Part shown: piece after piece, positions 34,761 to 43,784 of the stretch
Numbering within the stretch: the stretch's first letter is position 1
Layout: each line of letters opens with the position of its first letter
Notes under the pieces: generated by a model
What the model saw: only the letters and a program-made list of their open reading frames with translations
What the model was told of the DNA's origin: nothing
Database searches by the model: none
Source of the DNA: Allobosea sp.
GTDB taxonomy: Bacteria; Pseudomonadota; Alphaproteobacteria; Rhizobiales; Beijerinckiaceae
Assembly (NCBI GenBank): GCA_024231975.1
Contig: JAAEQB010000031.1
Span: forward strand, 76,578-140,577
Reading direction: 5' to 3'
DNA: 64,000 bases
Position numbers and translations under genes: made by a program

Positions 34761-36122
34761 TCAGGAGCGGTGCAGGTAGCGGCCGGCCGGCGTCGCGCGG
34801 GCCTCGGGATCGACGGCGCCGTCGCTGGCGATGACGCGGCCGCGCAAGATGGTGCGCACCGGCGCGCCCTTGAAGCGCATGCCCTCATAGGGCGAGTAGT
34901 CGGAGTGCGATTCCTGCGTCGCCGGATCGACCAGGATCTCCCTGTCGGGATCGACGACGACGAGGTCCGCATCCATGCCCACCGCGATGTGGCCCTTGTT
35001 CGGGATCGAATACAGCCGGGCGACATTGGCGCTGGTCGCGGCGGCGATCTGCTCGATCGGCAGCCCGCGCTTGTGCACGCCCTCATGGATCAGGATCGGA
35101 AGCAGCGTGCCGAGGCCGGGGAAGCCGGCACTCGCCTTCCAGATGTCCGGGCCCTTGGTCTCGCGCTTGCGCGGCACATGGTCGGAGCCGATGGTCGAGA
35201 TCGTGCTGTCGCGCACGCCCTCCCACAGCGCCTCGACATCGTTCTCGGACCGCAACGGCGGATTGACCTTGCCGAGGAAGCCGATCGGCGACTGGCTGGT
35301 CAGCGCGAGATAATGACTGCAGGTCTCGACATGGATCGGCGCGCGGCCGGGCCGCTTCGCCCGGCGCACGATCTCCAGGCTCTCGGCGCTCGACATGTGG
35401 ACGATGTTGACCGGGCACTGCGCCTTCTCGCCGAAATAGATCACGCGGAAGACGTTCTCGGCCTCAAGGAAGCCCGGGCTCTGCTCGTCCCAGACGGGCA
35501 GGTCGTTGCGGCCGGCTTCCTTCAGCGGCTCGCGGAAGACCGGAATGACCTCGACATTCTCGCAATGGACGCCGACGACGCCACCCTTGATGCGCGCACC
35601 CTGCAGCAGCGCCCGATAGAGCAGTCCGTCATCGATCTCGGTGAAGCCCTTCGCCGCGCCCGAGGCGCCCTTGTACATCAGGTAGACCTTGATCGAGGTC
35701 ACGCCGAAGCGCTCGGCGCATTCCGGCAGCGTCTCGATGTGCAGCTTGCTTGTGACGCCGAAATGGAAGCCGAAATCGATCAGCGACTGGCTCTCGCCAC
35801 GCTCCTTCCACGGCCCGGTCGACTGGCGCAAATCGGTGGAGCGGTGGAAGGTCATCATCCCGGTGACGCCGCCAATGGCGGCCGAGCGCGATTCCGTCTC
35901 GAAATCAGTCTCGTTCGAGCCGAAGCCGATATGGGTGTGCGGGTCGATCAGCCCCGGCATCACCCATTTGCCGCGGCAATCGATGACTTCCTTGGCGCTC
36001 GCCTGCTCGCCCGGCGCCAGCAGCGCGGCGATGCGCCCGTCCTTGACCGCGACCGAGCCGGTGCGGACCCCGGCGCCCGGGAAGACGATCTCGCCCCCCG
36101 CCAGCAAGAGATCGAAACTCAT
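34761..36122 (-). CDS. Cyclic amidohydrolase: hydantoinase/dihydropyrimidinase/allantoinase type
   Basis: 453 residues from ATG 36122 with an ATGA overlap with aconitase. All metal ligands of a binuclear cyclic amidohydrolase are visible: His62 and His64 (DPHTHIG), the carbamylated Lys145 (TSIKVYLMYKG), His in VGVHCENVEV, His in IVHMSSAE and Asp in IGSDHVPR. It opens a cyclic imide or ureide to the N-carbamoyl or amide acid in the cytoplasm. Operon partners are aconitase upstream and a cysteine hydrolase downstream. Subfamily (hydantoin, dihydropyrimidine, allantoin) cannot be settled from motifs alone. Confidence 0.88.
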   Translation of the reverse strand: MSFDLLLAGGEIVFPGAGVRTGSVAVKDGRIAALLAPGEQASAKEVIDCRGKWVMPGLIDPHTHIGFGSNETDFETESRSAAIGGVTGMMTFHRSTDLRQSTGPWKERGESQSLIDFGFHFGVTSKLHIETLPECAERFGVTSIKVYLMYKGASGAAKGFTEIDDGLLYRALLQGARIKGGVVGVHCENVEVIPVFREPLKEAGRNDLPVWDEQSPGFLEAENVFRVIYFGEKAQCPVNIVHMSSAESLEIVRRAKRPGRAPIHVETCSHYLALTSQSPIGFLGKVNPPLRSENDVEALWEGVRDSTISTIGSDHVPRKRETKGPDIWKASAGFPGLGTLLPILIHEGVHKRGLPIEQIAAATSANVARLYSIPNKGHIAVGMDADLVVVDPDREILVDPATQESHSDYSPYEGMRFKGAPVRTILRGRVIASDGAVDPEARATPAGRYLHRS

Positions 36123-38824
36123 GGATGCTCCGTGACCAGGGCCGGCGCGGCACGCCGGGTGAAGAAGGCGAGAACCTCGGCCATGATGCCGCCGGCCCGC
36201 AGGCACGCACGCTCGCTCTGGGTCGAGACATCGGCCGTGACCGAGAAGCGGATCGGCCCTTTGGCGCCGGTGGCAATGACCGAGGCCGAGCCGATGCCAT
36301 CGATCGCGGCGGACAGCCCCTCGATGTCGATGATCTCGCTGCCGTCGAGGCCGAGCTGGCGCCAGCCTTCGCCGTCGGCGAAGCGCAGCGGCACCACGCC
36401 CATGCCGATCAGGTTGGAGCGGTGGATGCGCTCATAGCTCTCGGCGATGACGGCACGCACCCCGAGCAGGGCCGAACCCTTGGCCGCCCAGTCGCGGCTG
36501 GAGCCCATGCCGTAGTCCTTGCCGCCGAGCACGATCAGCGGCACGCCCCGCTCTGCATAGGCGCTCGCAGCCTCATGGACGGAGACGACCTCGCCTTCCG
36601 GCTGGAGCTGCGTCCAGCCGCCCTCGCGGCCGGGCACCATCTGGTTCTTGATGCGCAGGTTGGCGAAGGTCGCGCGCGCCATCACCTCGTGATTGCAGCG
36701 CCGGCCGACATAGGTATTGAACCCCTTCGGCTCGATGCCGAGCCCGATCAGATAGCACCCCGCCGGGCTGTCGACCGGGATCTCGCCGCTCGGCGAGATG
36801 TGGTCGGTGGTCAGGGAGTCGCCATAGGCGCCGAGCACGCGCGCGCCTGTCAGGCGCTCCGGCACACCCTCGCGCGCCCGCTGGCGGGCTAGCTCCAGGA
36901 AGGGCGGCTCGACCAGATAGCTCGATTGCGGATTCCAGCCGAAGCGCAGTCCGCTCGGCGCGACGAGCTCGTCCCAGAGCAGGCCGGAGGGCGTATCGCC
37001 ATAGACTTCGCGGAACAGGCGCTCATCACCGGCGCGCGCTGCGAGCGTGGCGATCTCTTCCTCGTCCGGCCAGAGATCGGCAAGCCGCACCGGCTTGTCC
37101 GCATCCGCCCCGTTGAGCGGCTCGCTTTCGAGATCGATGTCGATCCGCCCGGCCAGCGCGAAGGCGACGACCAGCGGCGGCGACATGATGTAGTTGGCCC
37201 GCACCTGGCGATGGATGCGGCCCTCGAAATTGCGATTACCCGAGAGCGCGGCGGCGGCGACTAGCCCGCCCGCATCGATCGCCTGCGCCATCACCGGCAG
37301 CAGCGGACCCGATTTGCCGCCGCAGGTGGTGCAGCCATAGCCGACCACCCCGAAGCCGAGTTGCTCCAGCGGCGCCAGCAGGCCGAGCTCATCGAGATAG
37401 CGCGTCACCACGCGCGAGCCCGGCGCCAGTGAGGTCTTGACCCAGTCCGGCACTGCGAGCCCAGCCGCCACCGCATTGCGCGCCAGCAGCCCGGCCGCGA
37501 TCATCACGGCTGGGTTGGAGGTGTTGGTGCAGGCAGTGATCGCGGCGATCGCCAGCGCCCCATGCCGAAGCTCGGCCGAGCCGGCTGGCGTCGAGACCGG
37601 AATGGCCGCGGCGGGATCGGCGGCGAAACCGCCCTCCGCCAGGGGCTGCGGCAGCCGGCCGGTGAAATCGGTCGCGACGGCGGATAGATCGAGCCGGTCC
37701 TGCGGACGGCGCGGCCCGGCGACGCTGCGGCCAACTCTGGCAAGGTCGATCTCGACGACGCGGGAATAATCCGGGTCGGACAGACCGGGCTCGCGGAACA
37801 TGGCATTGACCCGCGCATAAGCCTCGACGAAGGCGGCCTGCTCCGGTGAGCGCGTGCGAGAGAGATAGGCGATGGTCTGCGCGTCGATCGGGAAGAAGCC
37901 GGCGGTCGCGCCGTATTCCGGCGCCATATTGGCGAGTGTCGCCCGGGACGGCACCGACAAAGTCGCCGCGCCCGGCCCGAAATACTCGATCACGGTCGAA
38001 ACGACGCGCTCGCGCCGCAGCCGCTCGGTGACGGTGAGAACGAGGTCGGTGGTGGTCGCGCCGGCTGGCAGCGCCCCGACCAGCCTGACGCCAACGAATT
38101 CCGGCACCGGGAAGACATAAGGTTGCCCGAGCATCGCAGCCTGCGCCTCGATGCCGCCGACGCCCCAGCCGAGCACGCCGATGCCGTTGATCATCGGCGT
38201 ATGGGAATCGCCGCCGATGACGAAGTCCGGACAGGCGATCTCCCCGAGCGGCGTCGTGACCCGCGTGACCACGGGGGCGATGTGCTCCAGATTGACCTGA
38301 TGGATGATGCCGGTGCCGGGCGGGTAGACCCGGACGGAGCGAAACGCCTGCTGCGCCCACTTCAGGAAGCTGTAGCGCTCGCCATTGCGCTCGAATTCGC
38401 GCGCCATGTTGCGCGCCATCGCGTCGGGTGTGGCCGAGACGTCGACCTGCAGAGAGTGGTCGACGATGACGTCGACGGGAATGCGTGGCTCGACGCTGGC
38501 GGGATCGCAGCCAGCCTCGGCGACGGCATCGCGCAACGAGGCGAGATCGAGCAGCACCGGCAGGCCGCTGGAATCCGGCAGGATGACGCGGCCGACGGTC
38601 AGCGGCACGCCGACGCCGTGATTGTCTCGCCAATGCAGCATCGCCGCGACGGCGTCCGCCCCGATATTGGGATCGCAGAGCCGGCCGCGTTCGAGATTCT
38701 CGACGAAGACGCGGCAAGCATAGGGCAGCGTGGCGAGGGCGACGCCAGCACGCTCGGCCGCGCTGGCGACCGAGACATAAGTCCCCGCCCCGGCATCGAT
38801 CTTCAGGCTATCATCGGACGTCAT
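36119..38824 (-). CDS. Aconitate hydratase, AcnA type (possible paralogue)
   Basis: 901 residues from ATG 38824; an in-frame ATG at 38836 is an alternative, and the longer frame to 39037 crosses the promoter region. Fe-S ligands are present in TACTNTSNP and GYGCTTCGG, substrate residues in GGDSHTPMI and the C-terminal GMGSSRDWAAKG. It would interconvert citrate, cis-aconitate and isocitrate or a related tricarboxylate. Its place at the head of a catabolic operon, opposite a GntR/isocitrate-lyase-family operon, suggests a pathway paralogue rather than the housekeeping TCA enzyme. Confidence 0.87.
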   Translation of the reverse strand: MTSDDSLKIDAGAGTYVSVASAAERAGVALATLPYACRVFVENLERGRLCDPNIGADAVAAMLHWRDNHGVGVPLTVGRVILPDSSGLPVLLDLASLRDAVAEAGCDPASVEPRIPVDVIVDHSLQVDVSATPDAMARNMAREFERNGERYSFLKWAQQAFRSVRVYPPGTGIIHQVNLEHIAPVVTRVTTPLGEIACPDFVIGGDSHTPMINGIGVLGWGVGGIEAQAAMLGQPYVFPVPEFVGVRLVGALPAGATTTDLVLTVTERLRRERVVSTVIEYFGPGAATLSVPSRATLANMAPEYGATAGFFPIDAQTIAYLSRTRSPEQAAFVEAYARVNAMFREPGLSDPDYSRVVEIDLARVGRSVAGPRRPQDRLDLSAVATDFTGRLPQPLAEGGFAADPAAAIPVSTPAGSAELRHGALAIAAITACTNTSNPAVMIAAGLLARNAVAAGLAVPDWVKTSLAPGSRVVTRYLDELGLLAPLEQLGFGVVGYGCTTCGGKSGPLLPVMAQAIDAGGLVAAAALSGNRNFEGRIHRQVRANYIMSPPLVVAFALAGRIDIDLESEPLNGADADKPVRLADLWPDEEEIATLAARAGDERLFREVYGDTPSGLLWDELVAPSGLRFGWNPQSSYLVEPPFLELARQRAREGVPERLTGARVLGAYGDSLTTDHISPSGEIPVDSPAGCYLIGLGIEPKGFNTYVGRRCNHEVMARATFANLRIKNQMVPGREGGWTQLQPEGEVVSVHEAASAYAERGVPLIVLGGKDYGMGSSRDWAAKGSALLGVRAVIAESYERIHRSNLIGMGVVPLRFADGEGWRQLGLDGSEIIDIEGLSAAIDGIGSASVIATGAKGPIRFSVTADVSTQSERACLRAGGIMAEVLAFFTRRAAPALVTEHP

Positions 38825-38889
38825 GACGCCGGCCATTCCGCGGCTCGCATCGTTCAACACCCTCGGAAAATGCGAGGCAGGCCCGTTAA

Positions 38890-38897
38890 TGTCAACA
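38890..38897 (-). promoter_or_regulatory. TGTTGACA dyad site, aconitase side (candidate GntR operator)
   Basis: Read on the minus strand this is GTGTTGACATTAACG, a TGT-N2-ACA dyad that includes a TTGACA -35 hexamer with a weak CATTTT 17 bp downstream. A bound regulator would cover the aconitase promoter. It is one of four such sites in the window. Confidence 0.5.
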
Positions 38898-39023
38898 CTT
38901 TCAGAAAAGTATTTTTCTGCAGACATTTTGATTCGTGGCCAGCCAATGGCCAAATCAGCATAGCAATATGCACGCAGTCGGCTGCACAGAGTTCTATCTG
39001 CCGACGCTCGGTGAACATTCCTC

Positions 39024-39059
39024 AAAACTGTTGACACATTTTCAGCCCACCCCTAACGT
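39024..39059 (+). promoter_or_regulatory. Promoter with TGTTGACA dyad before the GntR gene; predicted leaderless start
   Basis: TTGACA (39031-39036), a 17-bp spacer and TAACGT (39054-39059) place the start of transcription at about 39066, the A of the ATG. No Shine-Dalgarno sequence lies before the ATG. The -35 hexamer is inside a dyad of the form AAAA-C-TGT-TG-ACA-CA-TTTT, a likely binding site for the FCD-type GntR encoded immediately downstream. Confidence 0.5.
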
Positions 39060-39065
39060 CGCGGC

Positions 39066-39767
39066 ATGGACCTGCAGGAAGCGGCAACCGGCGAACGGCG
39101 CCCCGAGACGCTCGGCGAAGAGATCTTCGGCCGCATCCTCGACTTGATCTACAGCACCGAACTCGCACCCGGCATGGTCGTCAACGAATCCGTGCTGGCA
39201 ACACGCTTCGGCGTCAGCCGCGGCCCGGTCCGCGAAGCCATCCGCCGCCTCCAGGGCATTCAGCTCGTCTCGCGCGAGCCGTTCCTGCGGGCGCGCGTCG
39301 TCTCGCTGTCTGCCCAGGCGATCCTCGAACTCTTCCAGATGCGCGAGGCGCTCGAAGGCTATGCCTGCCGCCTCGCCGCGCAGCGGATGAGCGAAGCGGA
39401 GATCGACGCGCTGATCGCCGATCTGGAAGCCGCCCATTCCCGCCAGCAGCCGCCCGAGGCGGCACGCTTCGATTTCCACGAGCGGGTCGTGCGCGCCAGC
39501 GGCAACAGCCGCATCATCGACAGCCTCTGCGGCGATCTCTACCACCTGCTGCGCATCTACCGGCGCATCTCCGGCGCCGTGCCGGAGCGCAAGGAACTCG
39601 CCTTCACCGAGCACTGGCAGATCCTGCGCGCCATCAAGATGCGCGACGGCGCCCTCGCCGAATCCCTGATGCGCTCGCATGTCGAGCGCGCCGGCCGCCA
39701 TGTGCTGGCCCAGGTTCCCGAAAAACCATCCATTGCTGCCGCCGATGCGGAGAAACGAGCATCATGA
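39066..39767 (+). CDS. GntR-family regulator, FadR/FCD subfamily
   Basis: 233 residues from ATG 39066. The winged helix-turn-helix is near residues 15-75 (GMVVNESVLATRFGVSRGPVREAIRRLQGIQLV). The C-terminal all-helical FCD domain binds small carboxylates through a metal (Asp/His residues within DFHERVVRASGN and SHVERA). It overlaps the isocitrate-lyase-family gene by 4 bp and is divergent from aconitase, so it probably controls both. A carboxylate effector would fit the pathway. Confidence 0.9.
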   Translation: MDLQEAATGERRPETLGEEIFGRILDLIYSTELAPGMVVNESVLATRFGVSRGPVREAIRRLQGIQLVSREPFLRARVVSLSAQAILELFQMREALEGYACRLAAQRMSEAEIDALIADLEAAHSRQQPPEAARFDFHERVVRASGNSRIIDSLCGDLYHLLRIYRRISGAVPERKELAFTEHWQILRAIKMRDGALAESLMRSHVERAGRHVLAQVPEKPSIAAADAEKRAS

Positions 39768-40714
39768 TCGCCAGACGCGAGATTTCGGCTCCGGCCGCCT
39801 TCCGGGCCCTGCTCAACTCCGGCGAGTTCCTGGTCTCGCCCGGCGTCTATGACGGCTACAGCGCCCGTCTGGTCGAGGCCGCCGGCTTCAAGAGCGCCTG
39901 CACCAGCGGCGCCGCCATCGCCAACGCGATCCTCGGCGTTGAGGATCTCGGCATGATGGGGCTGAACGAGAACGTCAATCACTGCCGCCAGCTCGCCCGC
40001 TCGATCGCGATCCCGCTGACCTGCGACGCCGACAACGGCTACGGCAACCCGATGAACGTGCACTACACCGTGCAGATGTTCGAGGAGGCCGGCGTCGCCG
40101 GCGTCAACCTGGAGGACCAGGTCAGCCCGAAGCGCTGCGGCCACATGCCGGGCAAGGAGGTCGTCTCCAAGGAGGAGATGGTCAAGAAGATCGAGGCCGC
40201 CTGCCTCGCCCGCCGCGACGACGACTTCGTCATCATCGCCCGCACCGACGCGCTCGCGGTCGAGGGCATCGACGCGACGCTGGAGCGCATCCGCGCCTAT
40301 GTCGCCGCCGGCGCCGACGCGATCTTCCCCGACGCGGTCAAGACCGAGGACCAGATCGCCCGCGTCGTCGAGGCGGCCGGCGGCAAGCCGGTCTCGATCA
40401 ATATGGGCTTCGGCATCCGTCCGCGCCCGACCACGCCGCTGATCCCGCTGCCGCGCCTCAAGGAGCTCGGCGTGCGCCGCATCAGCCTGCCGCGCATGCT
40501 GCCGGCCGCAGCGATCAAGGCGATGCAGGAAGCACTCTCGGTGATGCGCGGCGTGATGGAGACCGGCATCCCCGCCGACCGCTCCGACCTGCTCGTCGGC
40601 ATCGACGAGATCTGGAACCTGATGGGCTTCCCGGCCATGCAGGCGCTGGAAAAGCAGCTCCTCACCACCGACCATTACGAGACCAAGTACAAGGCGACGG
40701 CGAAGGCTTCCTGA
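39764..40714 (+). CDS. Isocitrate lyase/PEP mutase superfamily enzyme (2-methylisocitrate-lyase-like)
   Basis: 316 residues. The metal-binding CDADNGYGNPMNV and the catalytic loop PKRCGHMPGKE (with the family Lys-x-Cys-Gly-His) are intact, which indicates a C-C bond lyase of the methylisocitrate/dimethylmalate lyase or oxaloacetase type; the phosphonomutases have a different loop. Length fits the short (about 300-residue) group. Translationally coupled to the GntR gene and 14 bp before the flavoprotein gene. Likely role: cleave a tricarboxylic or branched dicarboxylic intermediate into pyruvate/glyoxylate plus a dicarboxylate. Confidence 0.85.
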   Translation: MIARREISAPAAFRALLNSGEFLVSPGVYDGYSARLVEAAGFKSACTSGAAIANAILGVEDLGMMGLNENVNHCRQLARSIAIPLTCDADNGYGNPMNVHYTVQMFEEAGVAGVNLEDQVSPKRCGHMPGKEVVSKEEMVKKIEAACLARRDDDFVIIARTDALAVEGIDATLERIRAYVAAGADAIFPDAVKTEDQIARVVEAAGGKPVSINMGFGIRPRPTTPLIPLPRLKELGVRRISLPRMLPAAAIKAMQEALSVMRGVMETGIPADRSDLLVGIDEIWNLMGFPAMQALEKQLLTTDHYETKYKATAKAS

Positions 40715-40728
40715 GGCGGAGCGGGCCC

Positions 40729-42114
40729 ATGGCGTCCGCCGACCCCGACCTCGCGGTCGATGTCCTTGTCATCGGCGCCGGCGGCTGCGGCCTCGTCGCG
40801 GCGCTCGCCGCGCATGAGGCGGGCGCCGAGGTCGCGGTCGTCGAGAAGCTGCCGCGCCTCGCCGGCAACACCATGCTGTCGAGCGGCTCGATCCCCGCCG
40901 CCGGCACGCGCTTCCAGGCCGCTGCCGGCATCGCCGACGACCCCCACCGCTTCGCGGCCGACCTGCGCCGCACTGCCGGTCCGCACGAGGCCGAGGCGCT
41001 GGTCGATCGCCTCGCCGAAATCTCGGCGCCGATGGTCGAATGGCTCGCCGACACCATCGGCCTGCCGATCGAATTGATCGGCGCCTACCGGCATGTCGGA
41101 CACAGCGTCAACCGGCTCCATGCAGTGCCCTCGCGCCGCGGCGCCGACCTGATGCAGGGGCTCTGGCAGGCAGCAGAGGAACGCGGCATTCCGGTGGCGC
41201 TGGCGACCCCTGCGACCACGCTTATCGTCGAGGGCGGCGCCATACGCGGCGCGCGCATCCAGACGCAAGGCAGCGAGGAGAGCCTGATCGCGGCCAAGGC
41301 CGTGATCCTCGCCTGCAACGGCTTCGGCCATGACCGGGAACTCATCGCCCGCCACGCACCCGACATCGCCGGCGCCGAGTATTTCGGCGCGCTCGGCAGC
41401 GATGGCGAGGCGGTGCGCTGGGGCGAGGCGCTCGGCGCGCGCCTTGCCAATATGGGCGCCTACCAGGCTCATTCCGCCATCGCCCAGCCGCATGGCGAGC
41501 TCGTCACCTGGACGGTCATCGAGAAGGGCGGCGTCATCGTCGACGAGACCGGCCGGCGCTTCGCCGACGAGACCCTCGGCTATTCCGCCTTCGCCGCACC
41601 GGCACTGGCGCGCGGCGGGCGCCTGTTCGCGATCTATGACAGCCGCATCCGCGAGGCGACCGCCGCCGGCCAGCCGGATTTCGGCGTGCTCGTCGCTCAT
41701 GGCGGCGCACCTGCTTTCGCCGATGCCGGCGCGCTCGCCGCGGCCTGCCGCCTGCCGGCGGATGCGCTAGACGACACGCTGGCGCTGGCTGCCGGCGCAA
41801 CCCAAGGCGACCGGCCGGATACTCTCGGCCGCAAGGCCTGGGGCATGGGGCCGCTGCAGGCGCCGTTCGTCGCGACGCGGATCGCGCCGGCCCTGTTCCA
41901 CACCCAGGGTGGCCTGCTGGTTGACGCGGAGGCGCGGGTGCTGCGCGCCGATGGCGGCATCGTGCCGGGCCTCTATGCTGGCGGCGGCGCCGCAGCCGGC
42001 GTCAGCGGACGGGCGGGCGGCGCCGGCTATGCCTCCGGAAACGGCCTGCTCGCGGCGCTCGGCCTCGGCTTCATCGCCGGGCGGGCGGCCGCCGGCGAGG
42101 CACGATCGACCTAG
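40729..42114 (+). CDS. FAD-dependent dehydrogenase of the fumarate reductase/tricarballylate dehydrogenase family
   Basis: 461 residues. N-terminal FAD fold VLVIGAGGCGLVAALAAHEAG, substrate-domain start AGNTMLSSGSIPAAG and C-terminal GLYAGGGAAAGVSGRAGGAGYASGNGL define the FAD_binding_2 family. No haem or membrane anchor is seen, so it is a soluble dehydrogenase such as TcuA, or a 3-ketosteroid-dehydrogenase relative. Between the lyase-family gene and a LysR gene, with TctCBA and aconitase nearby, dehydrogenation of tricarballylate (or an analogue) to an aconitate is an attractive inference. Confidence 0.82.
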   Translation: MASADPDLAVDVLVIGAGGCGLVAALAAHEAGAEVAVVEKLPRLAGNTMLSSGSIPAAGTRFQAAAGIADDPHRFAADLRRTAGPHEAEALVDRLAEISAPMVEWLADTIGLPIELIGAYRHVGHSVNRLHAVPSRRGADLMQGLWQAAEERGIPVALATPATTLIVEGGAIRGARIQTQGSEESLIAAKAVILACNGFGHDRELIARHAPDIAGAEYFGALGSDGEAVRWGEALGARLANMGAYQAHSAIAQPHGELVTWTVIEKGGVIVDETGRRFADETLGYSAFAAPALARGGRLFAIYDSRIREATAAGQPDFGVLVAHGGAPAFADAGALAAACRLPADALDDTLALAAGATQGDRPDTLGRKAWGMGPLQAPFVATRIAPALFHTQGGLLVDAEARVLRADGGIVPGLYAGGGAAAGVSGRAGGAGYASGNGLLAALGLGFIAGRAAAGEARST

Positions 42115-42130
42115 AGGACGGGCGCGGCTG

Positions 42131-43057
42131 ATGGATCTCCGGGCGCTGCGCTATTTCCGGACCGTCGCCGAATGCGGCAGCTTCAGCCGCGCCTCGGAGA
42201 TGCTGCGCATTTCCCAGCCCGCCGTCAGCCGCACCATCCGCGAGCTCGAAGCCGAGCTCGGCAAGGAGTTGCTCGAACGCAGCCGCGACGGCGCGCGGCT
42301 GACCGAGGCCGGTCGCATCCTGTTCGAGCATTCCGCCCAGCTCCTGCGCCAGGTCGAACAGGCCGCGAACGACGTCCGCCGCGGCGCCGCCGCCCTGACC
42401 GGGCGCCTCACCATCGGCATGCCGCCGGGCGTCGGCCATCTCTTGGCGCCGCCTCTGCTCGCCCGGTTCAGCGCCGCGCATGAGCAGGTCGAGGTCAAGA
42501 TCGTTGGCGGCTTCTCAAGCCAGCTTCACAACCTGCTCGCCCGCCGTCAGCTCGATCTTGCCTTCGCCCATGACCCGCTGCCGCAGCGCGGCCTCAAGGT
42601 CACGCCCCTGCTGCGCGAGGAGGTCTTCGTCGTCGGGCTGCCCGGCAGCCTCGGCGATGGTGATGGCGGCTTGCCCTCGGCCGAGATCGTCAAGCTGCCA
42701 TTGATCCTGCCGAGCCGGCCGAACGCCTCGCGCCGGTTGCTCGACGCCTGGGCTGCACGCGAGGGCCTGTGGATCGACGCCCGCTACGAAATCGACGACC
42801 ACGTCATCACCAGCGGGCTGGTCAGGCGCGGCCTCGGCGTCAGCCTGATGACTCGCGCCACCCTCGCCGCCGGCATGCTCGCCGGGGAGATCGACATCCG
42901 CCCGATCGCGCCGCGGGCTTATTGGCCGCTGGCGCTGGTCGAGCTCGATCTGCCCTCGCCCTCGACCATAGCGATAGAGTTCGCCCGCATCGCACTCGAG
43001 ATTGTGCGGGAGATGACCGAGGAGGGGCTCTGGCCGGGCGCGATCGGCCCGGAGTGA
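42131..43057 (+). CDS. LysR-family transcriptional regulator
   Basis: 308 residues from ATG 42131. N-terminal LysR helix-turn-helix (SFSRASEMLRISQPAVSRTIRELEAELGKELLER) and a substrate-binding-like effector domain. It follows the flavoprotein gene by 16 bp in the same direction and is convergent with the SDR gene 7 bp away, so it probably belongs to the GntR/lyase/flavoprotein operon as a second control layer, or acts on the oppositely oriented monooxygenase operon. Confidence 0.9.
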   Translation: MDLRALRYFRTVAECGSFSRASEMLRISQPAVSRTIRELEAELGKELLERSRDGARLTEAGRILFEHSAQLLRQVEQAANDVRRGAAALTGRLTIGMPPGVGHLLAPPLLARFSAAHEQVEVKIVGGFSSQLHNLLARRQLDLAFAHDPLPQRGLKVTPLLREEVFVVGLPGSLGDGDGGLPSAEIVKLPLILPSRPNASRRLLDAWAAREGLWIDARYEIDDHVITSGLVRRGLGVSLMTRATLAAGMLAGEIDIRPIAPRAYWPLALVELDLPSPSTIAIEFARIALEIVREMTEEGLWPGAIGPE

Positions 43058-43064
43058 TCCGGCT

Positions 43065-43784
43065 TCAACCCGGCGCGACCAGCGAAGCCCCGCCGCAGAC
43101 ATAGAGCGTCTGGCCGGTGATGGCTCCGGCCTCCGGCGCCAGCAGGCACTGCACGAGATAGGCGACCTCGTCGGGCGCAATCAGCCGGCCGATCGGCAGC
43201 GAGACCGCCGGCGCCTCGCCTCGGCCGGGGTCGCGCAGCATCGGCGTATCGGTCGCGGCCGGCGCCACGACATTGACGGTGACACCGCGCGGCGCCAGCT
43301 CCAGCGCCAGGCTGCGGGCAAAGCCGTGCAGGGCCGCCTTGGTCGCGGCATAGGCGCCCCGCCCGGACCGCCCGAGCGCGCCACGGCTCGACAGCAGCAC
43401 GATGCGCCCGCGCGCGTCAGGCAAGACCGGCGCGAGATCGCGCAGAATGGCGATGGCGGCGCCGACATGGAGCCGCCAGAGCACCTCGACGTCCTCGTCG
43501 CGGATTTCGGCGATGCGCCCCGTCCGCATCAGCCCGGCGCAATGCACGAAGGCGTCCGGCCGCTCCGCCAGGATGTCCGGCAAGACACTCGCCAGCGCCC
43601 CGGCATCGAGCAGGTCGAGCGGGATGGTACGCAGGCCGGCAGTCTCAGCCTCGGGCGACGCCGGCTGGCGGTCGATCCCGGTCACGCGCCAGCCTGCGGC
43701 GAGCAGGCGCTGCGCCAGCGCAAGGCCGATCCCGGATGAGCTGCCGGTGATCAGGGCATGGCGGGACGCTGCAGCCTCAACCAT
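43065..43784 (-). CDS. Short-chain dehydrogenase/reductase
   Basis: 239 residues from ATG 43784, with an 8-bp overlap with the LLM gene. Cofactor motif TGSSSGIG, active-site Ser (IVLLSSRGALG) and Tyr-x3-Lys (YAATK) are all present, so it is a catalytically complete classical SDR. It would oxidise or reduce a product of the coupled flavin monooxygenase. Confidence 0.9.
   Translation of the reverse strand: MVEAAASRHALITGSSSGIGLALAQRLLAAGWRVTGIDRQPASPEAETAGLRTIPLDLLDAGALASVLPDILAERPDAFVHCAGLMRTGRIAEIRDEDVEVLWRLHVGAAIAILRDLAPVLPDARGRIVLLSSRGALGRSGRGAYAATKAALHGFARSLALELAPRGVTVNVVAPAATDTPMLRDPGRGEAPAVSLPIGRLIAPDEVAYLVQCLLAPEAGAITGQTLYVCGGASLVAPG

Noticed and set aside
34131..36437. 768-residue plus-strand open frame antisense to the hydantoinase and aconitase genes
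   Set aside because: It is the GC-bias shadow of real minus-strand genes; its composition is Arg/Asp/Ala-rich with no domain. The same applies to long frames at 8567-10303, 11278-13032, 17240-19195, 28327-29952 and 49022-51256.
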